Origin: Arthrobacter sp. H35-D1
GTDB lineage: Bacteria > Actinomycetota > Actinomycetes > Actinomycetales > Micrococcaceae
Assembly: GCF_030063185.1 (NCBI RefSeq)
Contig: NZ_JASISP010000017.1
Span: 48,647-85,955 of the forward strand
Length of the DNA stretch: 37,309 nucleotides
Reading direction: 5' to 3'
The notes under the pieces are model-generated. The model had not been told where the DNA came from, made no database searches, and saw only the letters and a list, made by a program, of their open reading frames with translations. Numbering within the stretch: the stretch's first letter is position 1; every line of letters begins with the position of its first letter. The position numbers and the translations under genes are program-made. Shown here one piece after another: positions 25,447 to 34,294 of the stretch.

Positions 25447-26280
25447 ATGCGCACTGCAGGTTCAGCAATTCTTGTCATTCTGGCTTTGGTACTGGCCGCA
25501 GCTGCGGGCCCGTCGCTCTGGCTGCAACGCCATATTGTGGACGAAGCTGGTTTCGTGGAACTGGCCGGCCCATTGGGCAGCGACGAGGAGTTTCAGGGAA
25601 GCCTCACCGCCACGTTGTCCAGCCAAGCCGCCGCATCGGTGGACCTGCCACCGGTGCTGAATGCGCTGGCCGTGGAAGTTATCAATTCCGCAGTACGTGC
25701 CATCTACACCGACCCCGGATATCCAGAGGCATGGTCGCAGACCCTCCAGCGCAGCCACGCATTGACCTTCAAAGCCGCCGAAAACTCGGAAGTAGCCGGG
25801 GACGTGCAACTGGACATTGCACCGTTGGTGGGCTTGGTGGCGGCCAAGGTCAGCGCGGACGTCGGTGTCGACGTGCCCACACCCGAGGAGGTTGTGGTGA
25901 CCATGGACCAGCCGCAGATGGCGCGTGCCCTCCCACTGGCGGCAACGTTGGGAAGCTGGTCGGGTGCGATGGTGCTGATTTCCGCGGGTCTTCTGGTACT
26001 GGGCGTCGTGGTGGCCCGGCGCCGTTCACTGACTGTCATCGCCGGGGGTGTCGGTTTGGCGCTCGTCGCGTTGCTATGGGTGCTGGCCTCAAGCCTTGCG
26101 GAGACCTTCCTTTCCGGTCTGGCCACGGGTCCGGAGTCCGCGACGGTTATTGGCTCCAAACTCGCGCAGTTGTCCGTGGACAGCTGGCAGGGAGGGATAA
26201 CAGCCACGTTTATCCTGGCCGCCGCCGTGGCAGTGGCCGGTGTTGCATCTCTCGTGGTGGCACGCACGCGCAGCACGTAG
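25447..26280 (+). CDS. Membrane protein of unknown function
   Basis: This 277-aa protein has an N-terminal membrane segment (about 5-25), an outside domain of about 130 residues rich in Val, Ala and acidic residues, then three further membrane segments (about 157-180, 185-208 and 245-270) ending in a short basic tail. I do not recognise a family with a known role. The ATG at 25447 has AAGGG upstream. Its stop TAG (26278-26280) overlaps a possible -10 box, TAGGAT, of ispH. Confidence 0.75.
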   Translation: MRTAGSAILVILALVLAAAAGPSLWLQRHIVDEAGFVELAGPLGSDEEFQGSLTATLSSQAAASVDLPPVLNALAVEVINSAVRAIYTDPGYPEAWSQTLQRSHALTFKAAENSEVAGDVQLDIAPLVGLVAAKVSADVGVDVPTPEEVVVTMDQPQMARALPLAATLGSWSGAMVLISAGLLVLGVVVARRRSLTVIAGGVGLALVALLWVLASSLAETFLSGLATGPESATVIGSKLAQLSVDSWQGGITATFILAAAVAVAGVASLVVARTRST

Positions 26281-26290
26281 GATGGTGGCC

Positions 26291-27370
26291 ATGAGCACCA
26301 CTGCCGTTTCCGTTCCCATGCCCGCCGTTCCGCGCCGCCGCCGCACACCCGAAGATGTGACTGGCGCTGCCCCCGTGACGGGCGAAAAGCGAGTACTTCT
26401 GGCCGCCCCCCGTGGATACTGTGCTGGCGTGGACAGGGCCGTCATAGCAGTTGAGAAGGCGCTGGAGCACTACGGGGCGCCGGTTTACGTGCGCAAGCAG
26501 ATTGTGCACAATGTGCACGTGGTTTCCTCCCTTGAGGCTCGAGGAGCCATCTTCGTGGAAGAAAACGAGGAAGTGCCCGAAGGTGCGCTGGTGGTCTTTT
26601 CCGCCCACGGCGTCTCCCCGGCCGTGGTCCAATCCGCAGCGGACCGTGGTCTGCGCACCATCGATGCAACCTGCCCGCTCGTGACAAAGGTGCACAAGGA
26701 AGCCGTCCGCTTCGCGAAGGAAAAAAACCATATCCTCCTGATCGGCCACGAAGGTCACGAGGAAGTGGAAGGAACCTACGGGGAAGCTCCCGAGAGCATC
26801 ACGATCGTGAACAACCCGGACGAGGCCCGCACCGTCCAGGTCGAGGACCCAGAGCACCTGATTTGGCTTTCGCAGACCACCCTGTCGGTTGACGAGGCCA
26901 TGGAGATTGTCGAAATCCTGCGCTCACGGTTCCCCAAGTTGCAGGATCCTCCCAGCGACGACATTTGTTATGCCACCACGAACCGCCAGACGGCAATCAA
27001 GGAGATCGCCCCGCAGGCGGACCTGGTGATCGTGGTTGGCTCGGCCAACTCATCCAACTCCGTCCGCCTGGTGGAGGTTGCCCTGGAGTACGGTGCAAAA
27101 GCCTCCTACCGTGTGGACTTTGCCCACGAAATTGACGAGACCTGGTTTGAAGGCGTGGCCAGTGTGGGCGTCAGCAGCGGTGCTTCAGTGCCTGAAGTCC
27201 TGGTCCAGGAAGTGCTGCACCTGCTGGCCACCTACGGCTACGAATCAGTGGAAGAAGTGGTCACGGCCCAGGAAGACATCCTGTTTTCCCTGCCCAAGGA
27301 ACTGCGGGCAACACTGAAGGCTGCCGGTGATCCCGACTACAAGGGCGTCCGCAGCGCGAACCTGCTGTGA
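26291..27370 (+). CDS. ispH: 4-hydroxy-3-methylbut-2-enyl diphosphate reductase
   Basis: This 359-aa iron-sulfur enzyme makes IPP and DMAPP in the last step of the MEP isoprenoid pathway. The three cluster cysteines are C44 (RGYCAGV), C128 (DATCPLV) and C226 (ICYATTNRQ). The substrate histidines lie in [15 protein letters not shown] and [10 protein letters not shown]. An N-terminal extension of about 30 residues is poorly conserved. The ATG at 26291 is preferred; TAGGAT ends seven bases before it, so a leaderless transcript is possible. An in-frame ATG at 26282 is the alternative. Confidence 0.96.
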   Translation: MSTTAVSVPMPAVPRRRRTPEDVTGAAPVTGEKRVLLAAPRGYCAGVDRAVIAVEKALEHYGAPVYVRKQIVHNVHVVSSLEARGAIFVEENEEVPEGALVVFSAHGVSPAVVQSAADRGLRTIDATCPLVTKVHKEAVRFAKEKNHILLIGHEGHEEVEGTYGEAPESITIVNNPDEARTVQVEDPEHLIWLSQTTLSVDEAMEIVEILRSRFPKLQDPPSDDICYATTNRQTAIKEIAPQADLVIVVGSANSSNSVRLVEVALEYGAKASYRVDFAHEIDETWFEGVASVGVSSGASVPEVLVQEVLHLLATYGYESVEEVVTAQEDILFSLPKELRATLKAAGDPDYKGVRSANLL

Positions 27371-27389
27371 TGCTCCGCTGCTGAGCTTG

Positions 27390-27425
27390 GGCACCGGCCC
27401 GGACTGTTTTGTCCTGGCCAGTGCC
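27390..27425. terminator. Bidirectional terminator between ispH and rmuC
   Basis: Arms of 15 bp (27390-27404 and 27411-27425) pair with two mismatches around the loop TGTTTT. It sits between the convergent ispH (stop at 27370) and rmuC (stop at 27437). Confidence 0.65.
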
Positions 27426-27436
27426 ATGCCCGGTGG

Positions 27437-28648
27437 CTAGCCGGCAGCATCCAGGCGGCCGGGCGCGTCGAATTTCGGCGCATCAAATTCCGGTGCGGCA
27501 AGCCCGCGTGGTGCCACCTCCACCTGTGCCGGGGCGTCAAGGGTTTTGGGATCCATGGCGTTGAGCTTGCGGGCGGTGGGAAGCACCCGGGCCTCCAGCG
27601 TGCCCACCAACTTGTTGTAGCGCTCCACGCTGGTTTTCAACGACACCCCGACGGCCGAGACTGCCTCGCCCATGGTGCCCAAGCGCGAGTACAGCTGGGC
27701 CGAAAGCTCAAAGAGCTCCTTGGCGCTTTCAGTCAACACGTCCTGGCGCCAGGTGAAGGCGACGGACTTCAGGATGGCCAGCAGCGAGATGGGCGAGGCC
27801 AGCACAACATTCCGGGCCATGGCATAGTCCAGCAGCTCGGGATCGGTCATGAGCGCCGCGGACAAGATGGACTCCACGGGGACAAAGCAGATCACTAGCT
27901 CGGGGGAGTTCTTCGCCGAGGTCCAGTACTGCTTGCTGCCCAGCGCATCAATGTGTGCCTTGACCGCTTTCGCATGGCGAGCCAAGTGTTGGCGGGCTTC
28001 GGCACTGTCTTCCGGACCGGCGTCGTGCGCGTTGAGGAACGCCGTCAACGGGACCTTGGCGTCCAGTACCAGCTCCTTGCCGCCGGGCAGCCTGACCACC
28101 ATGTCGGGACGGTGCACGCCGTCGTCCGTGGCAGTGTGAACCTGCTCCTGGAAATCAACGTGTGCCAGCAGCCCGGCTGCCTCCACCACGCGGCGCAACT
28201 GCACCTCGCCCCACTTGCCGCGGGCACTGGTAGACCGCAAGGCCGATGCAAGGGAGGACGTGGTGGCAAGCAGCTTGGCATCGGCATCCTTGGCCTCGCG
28301 CAACTGCTCGGCCAGCTGTCCGTACTGCTCCACACGGTCGCGTTCAAGCAGTGACACCTGGCGCTGAACGGCGTTGAGCTTCTCCGCCACCGGGCCCAAA
28401 GCCTGGAGCACGGAGGCATCAGAGCCCTGCCGCTGCGCCAGCGCATGGTTTTGCGTGGATAAAAGCCTGCGCTCGGCATCGGCGGCGGCAAAACGGGCGT
28501 TCAGCTCCGCCGCTCGGGCATGGGCGGCGTCGGCTTCCCCTTCCGCACCTCGCAACTTGGCCAACAACAGCCGCGCCACCACGGCAGCACCAAGCGCCGC
28601 CCCTGCCAACAACATCAAAACAGCTACAAGCCAGCCAATTCCATTCAT
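27437..28648 (-). CDS. rmuC: DNA recombination protein RmuC
   Basis: This 403-aa protein has an N-terminal membrane anchor (about 3-28), a long coiled coil (about 30-140) and the RmuC domain: RGKWGEVQLRRVVEAAGLL, then VRLPGGKELVLDAKVPL, which contains the PD-(D/E)xK-type core, then FVPVESIL. RmuC limits inversions at short repeats and is thought to be a membrane-tethered nuclease. The ATG at 28648 opens at the anchor. It is divergent from ychF. Confidence 0.94.
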   Translation of the reverse strand: MNGIGWLVAVLMLLAGAALGAAVVARLLLAKLRGAEGEADAAHARAAELNARFAAADAERRLLSTQNHALAQRQGSDASVLQALGPVAEKLNAVQRQVSLLERDRVEQYGQLAEQLREAKDADAKLLATTSSLASALRSTSARGKWGEVQLRRVVEAAGLLAHVDFQEQVHTATDDGVHRPDMVVRLPGGKELVLDAKVPLTAFLNAHDAGPEDSAEARQHLARHAKAVKAHIDALGSKQYWTSAKNSPELVICFVPVESILSAALMTDPELLDYAMARNVVLASPISLLAILKSVAFTWRQDVLTESAKELFELSAQLYSRLGTMGEAVSAVGVSLKTSVERYNKLVGTLEARVLPTARKLNAMDPKTLDAPAQVEVAPRGLAAPEFDAPKFDAPGRLDAAG

Positions 28649-28763
28649 GGAACCACTGTCGCACGGGCCACTGACATTGTGCGTTTCACGGCGCTGCGGC
28701 AACCGGAACGGTCCGATATCAGACAGTGAAACAGCGAATGGGCACAAAAGCTGACCCTGACGG

Positions 28764-28769
28764 TAGAAT
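28764..28769 (+). promoter_or_regulatory. -10 box of ychF
   Basis: TAGAAT lies eight bases before the GTG at 28778, with no ribosome-binding sequence between, so the mRNA is leaderless or has a one- or two-base leader. Confidence 0.5.
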
Positions 28770-28777
28770 CACATACC

Positions 28778-29863
28778 GTGGCTCTTACTATTGGCATCGT
28801 CGGACTGCCCAATGTCGGCAAATCAACCCTTTTCAACGCTTTGACGCGAAACAACGTGCTTGCGGCGAACTACCCGTTCGCCACCATCGAGCCGAATGTG
28901 GGCGTCGTCAACCTACCGGATCCCCGCCTGGCAACGCTGGCCGGGATCTTTGGCTCCCAACGCCTGCTCCCGGCCGTGGTGTCCTTTGTGGACATCGCCG
29001 GGATCGTCAAGGGCGCCTCGGAAGGTGAAGGCCTGGGCAACAAGTTCCTCGCCACCATCCGTGAAGCCGAAGCGATCGCCCAAGTCATCCGGGTCTTTGA
29101 CGACCCCGATGTCATCCATGTGGATGGCAAGGTTGATCCCCGCTCTGACATGGAGACCATCAACACGGAGTTGATCCTGGCGGACATGCAGACCGTTGAA
29201 AAAGCCATCCCGCGCATTGAAAAGGCCGTCAAGCTCAAGCAGCGAGACGCCGCAGAACTGAACGCTGTCAAGGCCGCACTGAGTGTCCTTGAACGCGGCG
29301 ACACCATCTTCTCTTCCGTCAAGAGCGACAAGCTGGAGATGGAACACCTGACGGAATTGAGCCTGCTCACCGCCAAGCCTTTCATCTACGTCTTCAACGT
29401 GGACGACGCCGTGCTGGCCAACCCGGAGCGTCAGGCTGAACTGCGCGAGCTGGTTGCCCCCGCCGATTCCATCTTCCTCGACGCCAAGCTTGAGGCCGAC
29501 CTCGTGGAACTGGACGAGGACGAGGCCCGCGAAATGCTGGAGATGAGCGGCCAGGAGGAATCCGGCCTCGACCAGCTGGCGCGCGTCGGTTTCCACACGC
29601 TGGGCCTGCAGACCTACCTGACGGCCGGGCCGAAGGAATCGCGTGCCTGGACCATCCGCCGGGGCGACACCGCACCGCAGGCAGCCGGTGTCATCCACAC
29701 CGACTTCCAGCGCGGCTTCATCAAGGCCGAGGTTGTCCACTTTGACGATCTCGTCGAGGCAGGCTCCATGCACGAGGCCAAGGCCAAAGGCAAGGTCCGC
29801 ATCGAAGGCAAGGACTACGTCATGCACGACGGCGACGTGGTGGAGTTCCGCTTCAACGTCTAA
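28778..29863 (+). CDS. ychF: Ribosome-binding ATPase/GTPase YchF
   Basis: This 361-aa Obg-family P-loop protein binds ribosomes. It shows G1 GLPNVGKST, the switch region FATIEPNVG, G3 DIAGIVKGAS, a NVDD motif in place of the usual NKxD, a coiled-coil insert and a C-terminal TGS domain ending VVEFRFNV. YchF proteins usually favour ATP because of the altered NKxD motif. The start is GTG at 28778. The last 25 bp of the gene are repeated downstream at 32536 and 34765, with a diverged copy at 31622. The 3' end therefore looks like an attachment site whose use leaves the coding sequence intact. Confidence 0.96.
   Translation: MALTIGIVGLPNVGKSTLFNALTRNNVLAANYPFATIEPNVGVVNLPDPRLATLAGIFGSQRLLPAVVSFVDIAGIVKGASEGEGLGNKFLATIREAEAIAQVIRVFDDPDVIHVDGKVDPRSDMETINTELILADMQTVEKAIPRIEKAVKLKQRDAAELNAVKAALSVLERGDTIFSSVKSDKLEMEHLTELSLLTAKPFIYVFNVDDAVLANPERQAELRELVAPADSIFLDAKLEADLVELDEDEAREMLEMSGQEESGLDQLARVGFHTLGLQTYLTAGPKESRAWTIRRGDTAPQAAGVIHTDFQRGFIKAEVVHFDDLVEAGSMHEAKAKGKVRIEGKDYVMHDGDVVEFRFNV
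29839..29863 (+). repeat. att-like repeat copy 1 (3' end of ychF)
   Basis: This 25-bp stretch, beginning GGTGGAGTTCCG and ending AACGTCTAA, includes the ychF stop codon. It matches 32536-32560 perfectly over 25 bp and 34765-34787 perfectly over 23 bp, all in the same direction. Confidence 0.8.
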
Positions 29864-29980
29864 TTTGTAATGATTAGGCTCAAGCCTAGAAACATGCTCA
29901 GATTACTTTCTAAGGCATGTTTTCTTGTATATCAGTAATAGTGCGGCAGCGTATTGGACAGCGATGATTTCGCATAGGTG

Positions 29981-30166
29981 TCATCCGTGAACGGCGTTAG
30001 GCGTTAAGCAGAAGTGAGGCACCATGCCGAGTTTGATCGGACGTAGCGCTGGCGATCCATTGCGGATGACCTGACCGACCTTGGGTACGTCTTGGAAATG
30101 CGAGCCCGCCCGGTCGAACACTTGGCGAGCCCTGGCGATGTCGACCCACTCAGCATTCGATACCAC
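29981..30166 (-). CDS. Small ORF following the 397-aa protein in module A
   Basis: This possible 61-aa protein starts at GTG 30166 with AGGA seven bases upstream, only 21 bp after the stop of the larger gene. I recognise no domain. A basic, Pro-containing C-terminal half (VIRNGSPALRPIKLGMVPHF) is the only feature. The spacing suggests co-transcription. It could be a non-coding frame by chance. Confidence 0.35.
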   Translation of the reverse strand: MVSNAEWVDIARARQVFDRAGSHFQDVPKVGQVIRNGSPALRPIKLGMVPHFCLTPNAVHG

Positions 30167-30187
30167 GGGCAGGTCCTGTGGCTCGGC

Positions 30188-31381
30188 CTATGTGATCGTC
30201 ATGGATTTGACAGGTCGCACGCCGATTTCAGCCTGGTCGATTTCGACCATCCGGATCGTTCGTAGCCGTCGGTAATCGGGAAGACTGCCTCCGCCTGCCT
30301 TGGATCCAGCATGGTGTTCCACGTCCGCGATATCCTTGATCTCCCACCACGTTCCTGGTGGGAGAACGAGCTCCAGCTCAGAGTCCAGATGGGACTCGAT
30401 CATTATGGAGAGGCTCTTGCCGATGTACAGGCCGGTCTTGGGCACCATCTCGAGTGCCAGAGCCGCCTCATCACCTTCGGTGTCCAACCCTTCAGGTAGC
30501 GCGAACGTCAACCCGAGATTCATTATCCACTCATCTTTCAACGTGGTCGCGCGAATGTGGTCATACCGCAGGACCTGACCGACTTCAAGAGCCAAATGAT
30601 CCTGGAAAGTCTTGTTGGTGAGACGCTCACGAGGTGTCTCAGTAGTCTCGAGCGCAACGATCTGATGAACAGTCACGATATCGGTCGGAACGCTAACGTC
30701 GACACCCGGCTCGGTGAACAACGTGATGAGCTCGGCGTGGCAATTGTTATGTTTATAGTCCCACAACGCCTTCCTGCGTGACGTGAGGACATCGACGTTG
30801 CGCGATGCCTGCTCCTCAAGAGCTTCAATCCAGATGTTTTCAGCGTGACGAGGCTCCGTGATCGGCCGAAACGGCGGGCTACTCGGATGCTTCGTTTCAC
30901 GGGTCCTTCGAGCTAATCGGTCAAGGACCTCGGGCGGCGCGAATTCTCTCTGATTGATCTCACTTTCAAGGTAGATCGGTCCCGTGGTGCCCAACTTCAG
31001 ATCAGGAACCTCGAGACTGATGTGGTCAATAATCCAGCCAGCGGCGGGCAATTGCCACGAGGGTAGCCCTGTTTCGGCGTGCCATGCCTGCGCACTCGAA
31101 TCGAGAAGCATCTTCGCCACATGGAATCGCACTTCCTTTACTTCAACGATCGCCCGATGCTTCACGAGTATTGAAAGTGCATCGTCATTAGCAATCCGCT
31201 CGAGCTTCACCACTCGGGGACGAACGCTCGCCCACCAGGCTCGACAGTCATCACTGATTTCCGCATACGGATTCACATCTCTACGCGTCTTCACGATGGT
31301 GTGGAACCAACACGTCGTACCGTTGCACAGTCGACGACAATTCACTGCGAGACACACTCGTCCGTTCAGTGCATCGACCAC
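30188..31381 (-). CDS. Unknown 397-aa protein of module A
   Basis: I do not recognise this family. The protein is soluble, with no signal peptide or membrane segment. An N-terminal Cys-containing stretch (VCLAVNCRRLCNGTTCWFH) could bind metal, but this is speculative. A mixed alpha/beta middle is followed by a C-terminal beta-rich part (ELELVLPPGTWWEIKDI, VRPVKSMTIT). The GTG at 31381 has GGAGG seven bases upstream, which decides the start. It is the main cargo between att copies 1 and 2. Its location in a recombinase-less island next to a HEPN gene makes a defence role possible but unproven. Confidence 0.65.
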   Translation of the reverse strand: MVDALNGRVCLAVNCRRLCNGTTCWFHTIVKTRRDVNPYAEISDDCRAWWASVRPRVVKLERIANDDALSILVKHRAIVEVKEVRFHVAKMLLDSSAQAWHAETGLPSWQLPAAGWIIDHISLEVPDLKLGTTGPIYLESEINQREFAPPEVLDRLARRTRETKHPSSPPFRPITEPRHAENIWIEALEEQASRNVDVLTSRRKALWDYKHNNCHAELITLFTEPGVDVSVPTDIVTVHQIVALETTETPRERLTNKTFQDHLALEVGQVLRYDHIRATTLKDEWIMNLGLTFALPEGLDTEGDEAALALEMVPKTGLYIGKSLSIMIESHLDSELELVLPPGTWWEIKDIADVEHHAGSKAGGGSLPDYRRLRTIRMVEIDQAEIGVRPVKSMTIT

Positions 31382-31700
31382 GAGGCCCCCTCCCTAGTTA
31401 CCTCACTCTAAATCGTCAGCGAACATCGAGCGTATCCGATGCTCTGTTCCAAAAACACCGGCTGGCATTAGTGTCGACGACAATTGCGTCCTCGATGACG
31501 TCGTTAACGGTGAGTGTTAACGGTGAGCCGAAACTTCTCGTGTGCGCCTTGGCTGCGGGAGAGCGAATTACCGCTGCGAAGGTGCCCTGCACCGGACCTG
31601 AAGGTAGTTCCGTACCTGAAAGTGGCGGAGTTCCGGGTCAACGTCTATTAGTAGTTTTCAGGTTTTGATCTGACACAGAGTTCTCGTGACGTATCTATCT
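31382..31700. other. Intergenic stretch between modules A and B
   Basis: This 319-bp stretch holds the ribosome-binding site of the 397-aa gene at its left end, a 12-bp direct duplication GTTAACGGTGAG (31503-31514 and 31516-31527), and the diverged att copy at 31622. I see no supported gene. Confidence 0.5.
31622..31647 (+). repeat. att-like repeat copy 2 (diverged)
   Basis: This 26-bp stretch aligns to the ychF end (29838-29863 region) with three mismatches and then continues differently. In the ychF-like frame it encodes VAEFRVNVY and a stop, against VVEFRFNV and a stop in ychF. It may be a remnant from another lineage's ychF. Confidence 0.6.
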
Positions 31701-32384
31701 CTATCTGTTGGATCGTTGAAGCGGCCCCAAGGTTGGGATCTGCTCCGATAATTGGCGGCAGGTGTCCACCGGCCAGTCTGGAAGATCTTCCGAAGTCCCC
31801 CCAAAAGCCACGATGGTCTGATCGACAAGGTCGCAACTCGCTTGGAGAAAACCGTCCACACCCATCATTCGTAGCGATGGCCCCTTGTTGGTAGCCCAGA
31901 GGGCCCCTGAATCATTCTTTGTGGAGAACGGATCGCCACCGTGGGTGAGGCGATCGCGCAACCACTTCATATCGTTCAGATACATACGTACGTCCCCTCC
32001 TCTATAGACGCGCCATTCGCAAAACAAGCCGTCATCTTGAGATTTTGAAGGGATAAGTGTTCTCACCCCCCATTCGCGAGTGAAGAGCGTGAGCTCATAA
32101 TCTCTCTTGATTGCATCGCGAATTTTATCCGCGTTTAGGGGCAAGATGCGTGTATTTGGGCTCTTGCAGATCTCATTGAAAAATCCCTCTAATGCTGCAT
32201 ACGTAAGCAAAAAAGCTCCCCATCGGAGAGTGTGCTGTCCCTTGCCCTGCAACGTCTTCCCATCGGGACGCTTGGCATAGCGTAGGTCGCTATGAAGCGA
32301 GATCATGTCTGACGGAATCTTAAGGCGCTGGCATGTGGTTTTGACCGCGCTGACGACTAGTTCAAGGGGTTCGTTTGTGCTCAT
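31701..32384 (-). CDS. HEPN-like protein with R-x4-H ribonuclease motif
   Basis: This 227-aa protein has a helix-rich core (TLRWGAFLLTYAALEGFFNEI, residues 52-72 in part) typical of RiboL-PSP/MAE-type HEPN domains. A later helix has R143-D-R-L-T-H148, the R-[D/N/H]-x3-H form of the catalytic HEPN motif. Such proteins are often RNases in toxin-antitoxin or phage-defence systems. No partner antitoxin gene lies beside it in module B. The ATG at 32384 follows CATGAT by six bases, which fits a leaderless start; longer in-frame starts up to 32528 would run across the upstream region near att copy 3. The family assignment is from motif and helix pattern only. Confidence 0.6.
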   Translation of the reverse strand: MSTNEPLELVVSAVKTTCQRLKIPSDMISLHSDLRYAKRPDGKTLQGKGQHTLRWGAFLLTYAALEGFFNEICKSPNTRILPLNADKIRDAIKRDYELTLFTREWGVRTLIPSKSQDDGLFCEWRVYRGGDVRMYLNDMKWLRDRLTHGGDPFSTKNDSGALWATNKGPSLRMMGVDGFLQASCDLVDQTIVAFGGTSEDLPDWPVDTCRQLSEQIPTLGPLQRSNR

Positions 32385-32760
32385 CCTCCCATCATGCCTG
32401 ATCACGTGATGGGGCTGTCTTTGGTTGTCAATAATGACAAATGTTCTAGGTGTCGCGTGACTTCCTAAGGGCCTGCGACGCACGTGCGAGCGATGCTGGC
32501 TCCGAGCCTGTAGGCGTTGCTCGGCCACTGAACGCGGTGGAGTTCCGCTTCAACGTCTAACCGACAACGGTCTGAACCCATACCGTACGGCAGAAAACCC
32601 GGCACGTTTCACTCTCTACCGGCCGTTGGATCTTTCCGCTGATTTATTAGATGGTTTGGGGTATTCAGCTGACCGGATCTGAGCCCGGAACCTGCGCCAA
32701 TACCCCCACACATTGTGCTCGTATGTACTGATCTTCACATCATCTTGTGGCTAGGCCGGT
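32385..32760. other. Intergenic stretch with att copy 3, before the insertion sequence
   Basis: This 376-bp stretch contains the promoter side of the HEPN gene, att copy 3 at 32536-32560, and about 200 bp with no coding potential before the IS target duplication at 32753-32760. Confidence 0.5.
32536..32560 (+). repeat. att-like repeat copy 3
   Basis: It matches the last 25 bp of ychF perfectly. Similarity to copy 4 extends about 22 bp further left: GAACGCG at 32530-32536 matches 34757-34763, and a GTTGCTC at 32516 matches 34743, with five mismatches between. Copies 3 and 4 thus share arm sequence that ychF itself lacks, as expected of sites derived from one recombinase system. Confidence 0.8.
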
Positions 32761-32882
32761 AGTAGTGTCCCTTAGAGTGGTGCAACACCCGCCGGTGACC
32801 GGTACCTCCCTTAACGTGGCACGGTGGTCACCGTGGGTCCTTCGAGGAAACTCTCACATCCCACTCGAAAGGACATCTCACG

Positions 32883-33935
32883 ATGACCGCTCCTCATATT
32901 CTCGACCCTGCCAGCGTACTTTTGCGAAGCTTTGGGTGACGCGTCGCCTGATCTGATGCGTCACTTGCTGCAAACCATGATCAACGCGCTGCTCTCCGCG
33001 GACGCTGACGCCGTGGTCGGTGCTGAGTGGGGCAAGCCCTCACCCGACCGGCTGACCCAGCGCAACGGCTACCGCCACCGCGAGCTGGACACCCGTGCCG
33101 GCACGATCGATGTCGCGGTACCGAAGCTGCGCCAGGGCACGTACTTCCCGGACTGGCTACTGGAGCGGCGCAAACGTGCCGAAGCGGCCATGATCACCGT
33201 CGTCGCCGACTGCTACCTCGCCGGGGTCTCCACCCGCCGCATGGACAAGCTCGTGAAGGCGGGCGCGTGATCAACGCGGTCGTCATGGTGGCCACCGGTG
33301 TGAACGCTGACGGGCACCGTGAAGTCCTCGGGGTTCGGGTGGCGACCTCCGAGACCGGGGTCCTGCTGGTCACCTCCGACGCGCACGCCGGGCTCATCGA
33401 GGCGATAGCAGCGAACCTGCCCGGGGCGTCTTGGCAACGCTGCAGGACTCACTATGCGGCGAACCTGATGGCGGCGACCCCGAAGAGCCTGTGGCCGGCG
33501 GTGAAAGCGATGCTGCACTCGGTCTATGACCAGCCCGATACGGCCAGCATGAACGCCCAGTTCGACCGGCTCCTGGACTACGTCGAGGGGAAACTTCCGA
33601 AAGTGTTCGAGCACCTGGATGCGGCCCGTGCCGACATCCTCGCGTTCACCGGGTTCCCCGAGGATGTCTGGCAACAGATGTGGTCAAATAACCCCAATGA
33701 GCGCTTGAACAAGGAGATCCGCCGCCGCACCGACGTCGTCGGGATCTTCCCCAACCGCGACGCGATCACCCGCCTCGTCGGCGCCGTGCTCGCCGAGCAA
33801 AGCGATGAATGGGCCGAAGGACGCCGCTACTTCAGCCTCGAGGTCCTGGCCCGCTGTCGCCTCACGGCTGAGGACCACGGCGACGTGCCCCACACCGATC
33901 TGCTCGCCCTGAAAAGCATGAAGATACAAGCATGA
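32883..33935 (+). pseudogene. Decayed IS256-family transposase
   Basis: The start MTAPHILDPASVLL (from ATG 32883) shifts frame near 32925 into EALGDASPDLMRHLLQTMIN, and a second shift near 33262 leads to VINAVVMVATGVNADGHREV. At the second break about 50 residues are missing compared with intact relatives, including the first catalytic Asp. A further short deletion lies before TSDAHAG. The second Asp (TSDAHAG) and the Glu (ERLNKEIRRR) remain. The frames total about 350 codons, against about 400-415 in intact family members. The protein should be inactive. Confidence 0.88.
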
Positions 33936-34087
33936 GCCCCACCCAACCCAACGCCTCAGGGCGCCAACCTGACCTTGAGCTCCTCACCCCCGGCCATGAC
34001 ACCGGATGGTGGGACGAACACTGCAGCTCAGCACCCTGGCCCGAGGACTTCTGGCAAGTCGACGGCACCATCAACCCCCACTGGTAG
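33932..34087 (+). CDS. Small 51-aa ORF coupled to the transposase end
   Basis: An ATG at 33932 overlaps the transposase stop in an ATGA, giving a 51-aa frame with the Trp-rich segment GHDTGWWDEHCSSAPWPEDFW and the ending DGTINPHW. It lies inside the insertion sequence, so it travels with it. The function is unknown. The stop-start overlap and the unusual composition argue that it is or was translated. Confidence 0.5.
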   Translation: MSPTQPNASGRQPDLELLTPGHDTGWWDEHCSSAPWPEDFWQVDGTINPHW

Positions 34088-34294
34088 CAAGCCGGCACCA
34101 ACCCGAAGGAGAAACCAGCACCCACCACCACGCCCGACGACCACGACTTCTGAACCTCAACTACCTCGAAACCCCACGAAACGGGTACACCACTCGACCG
34201 GACTTGACCAGGCCGGTCGGCTGAATACCCCAGAGATGGTTAACTAGAAGATCAATCTCAGATCCGTCGCACACTTATGAAGGAGCATCCAACC

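Larger units (their letters stand above)
32761..34209 (+). mobile_element. IS256-family insertion sequence with 8-bp target duplication
   Basis: The 1449-bp element is flanked by AGGCCGGT at 32753-32760 and 34210-34217. Its ends are imperfect inverted repeats sharing GTCC-N4-GAGTGGTG (32767-32782 against the complement of 34188-34203). Length, ends and 8-bp duplication fit the IS256 family. It carries a broken transposase and a small overlapping ORF. It inserted into module C after that module was in place or while it was mobile. Confidence 0.85.
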
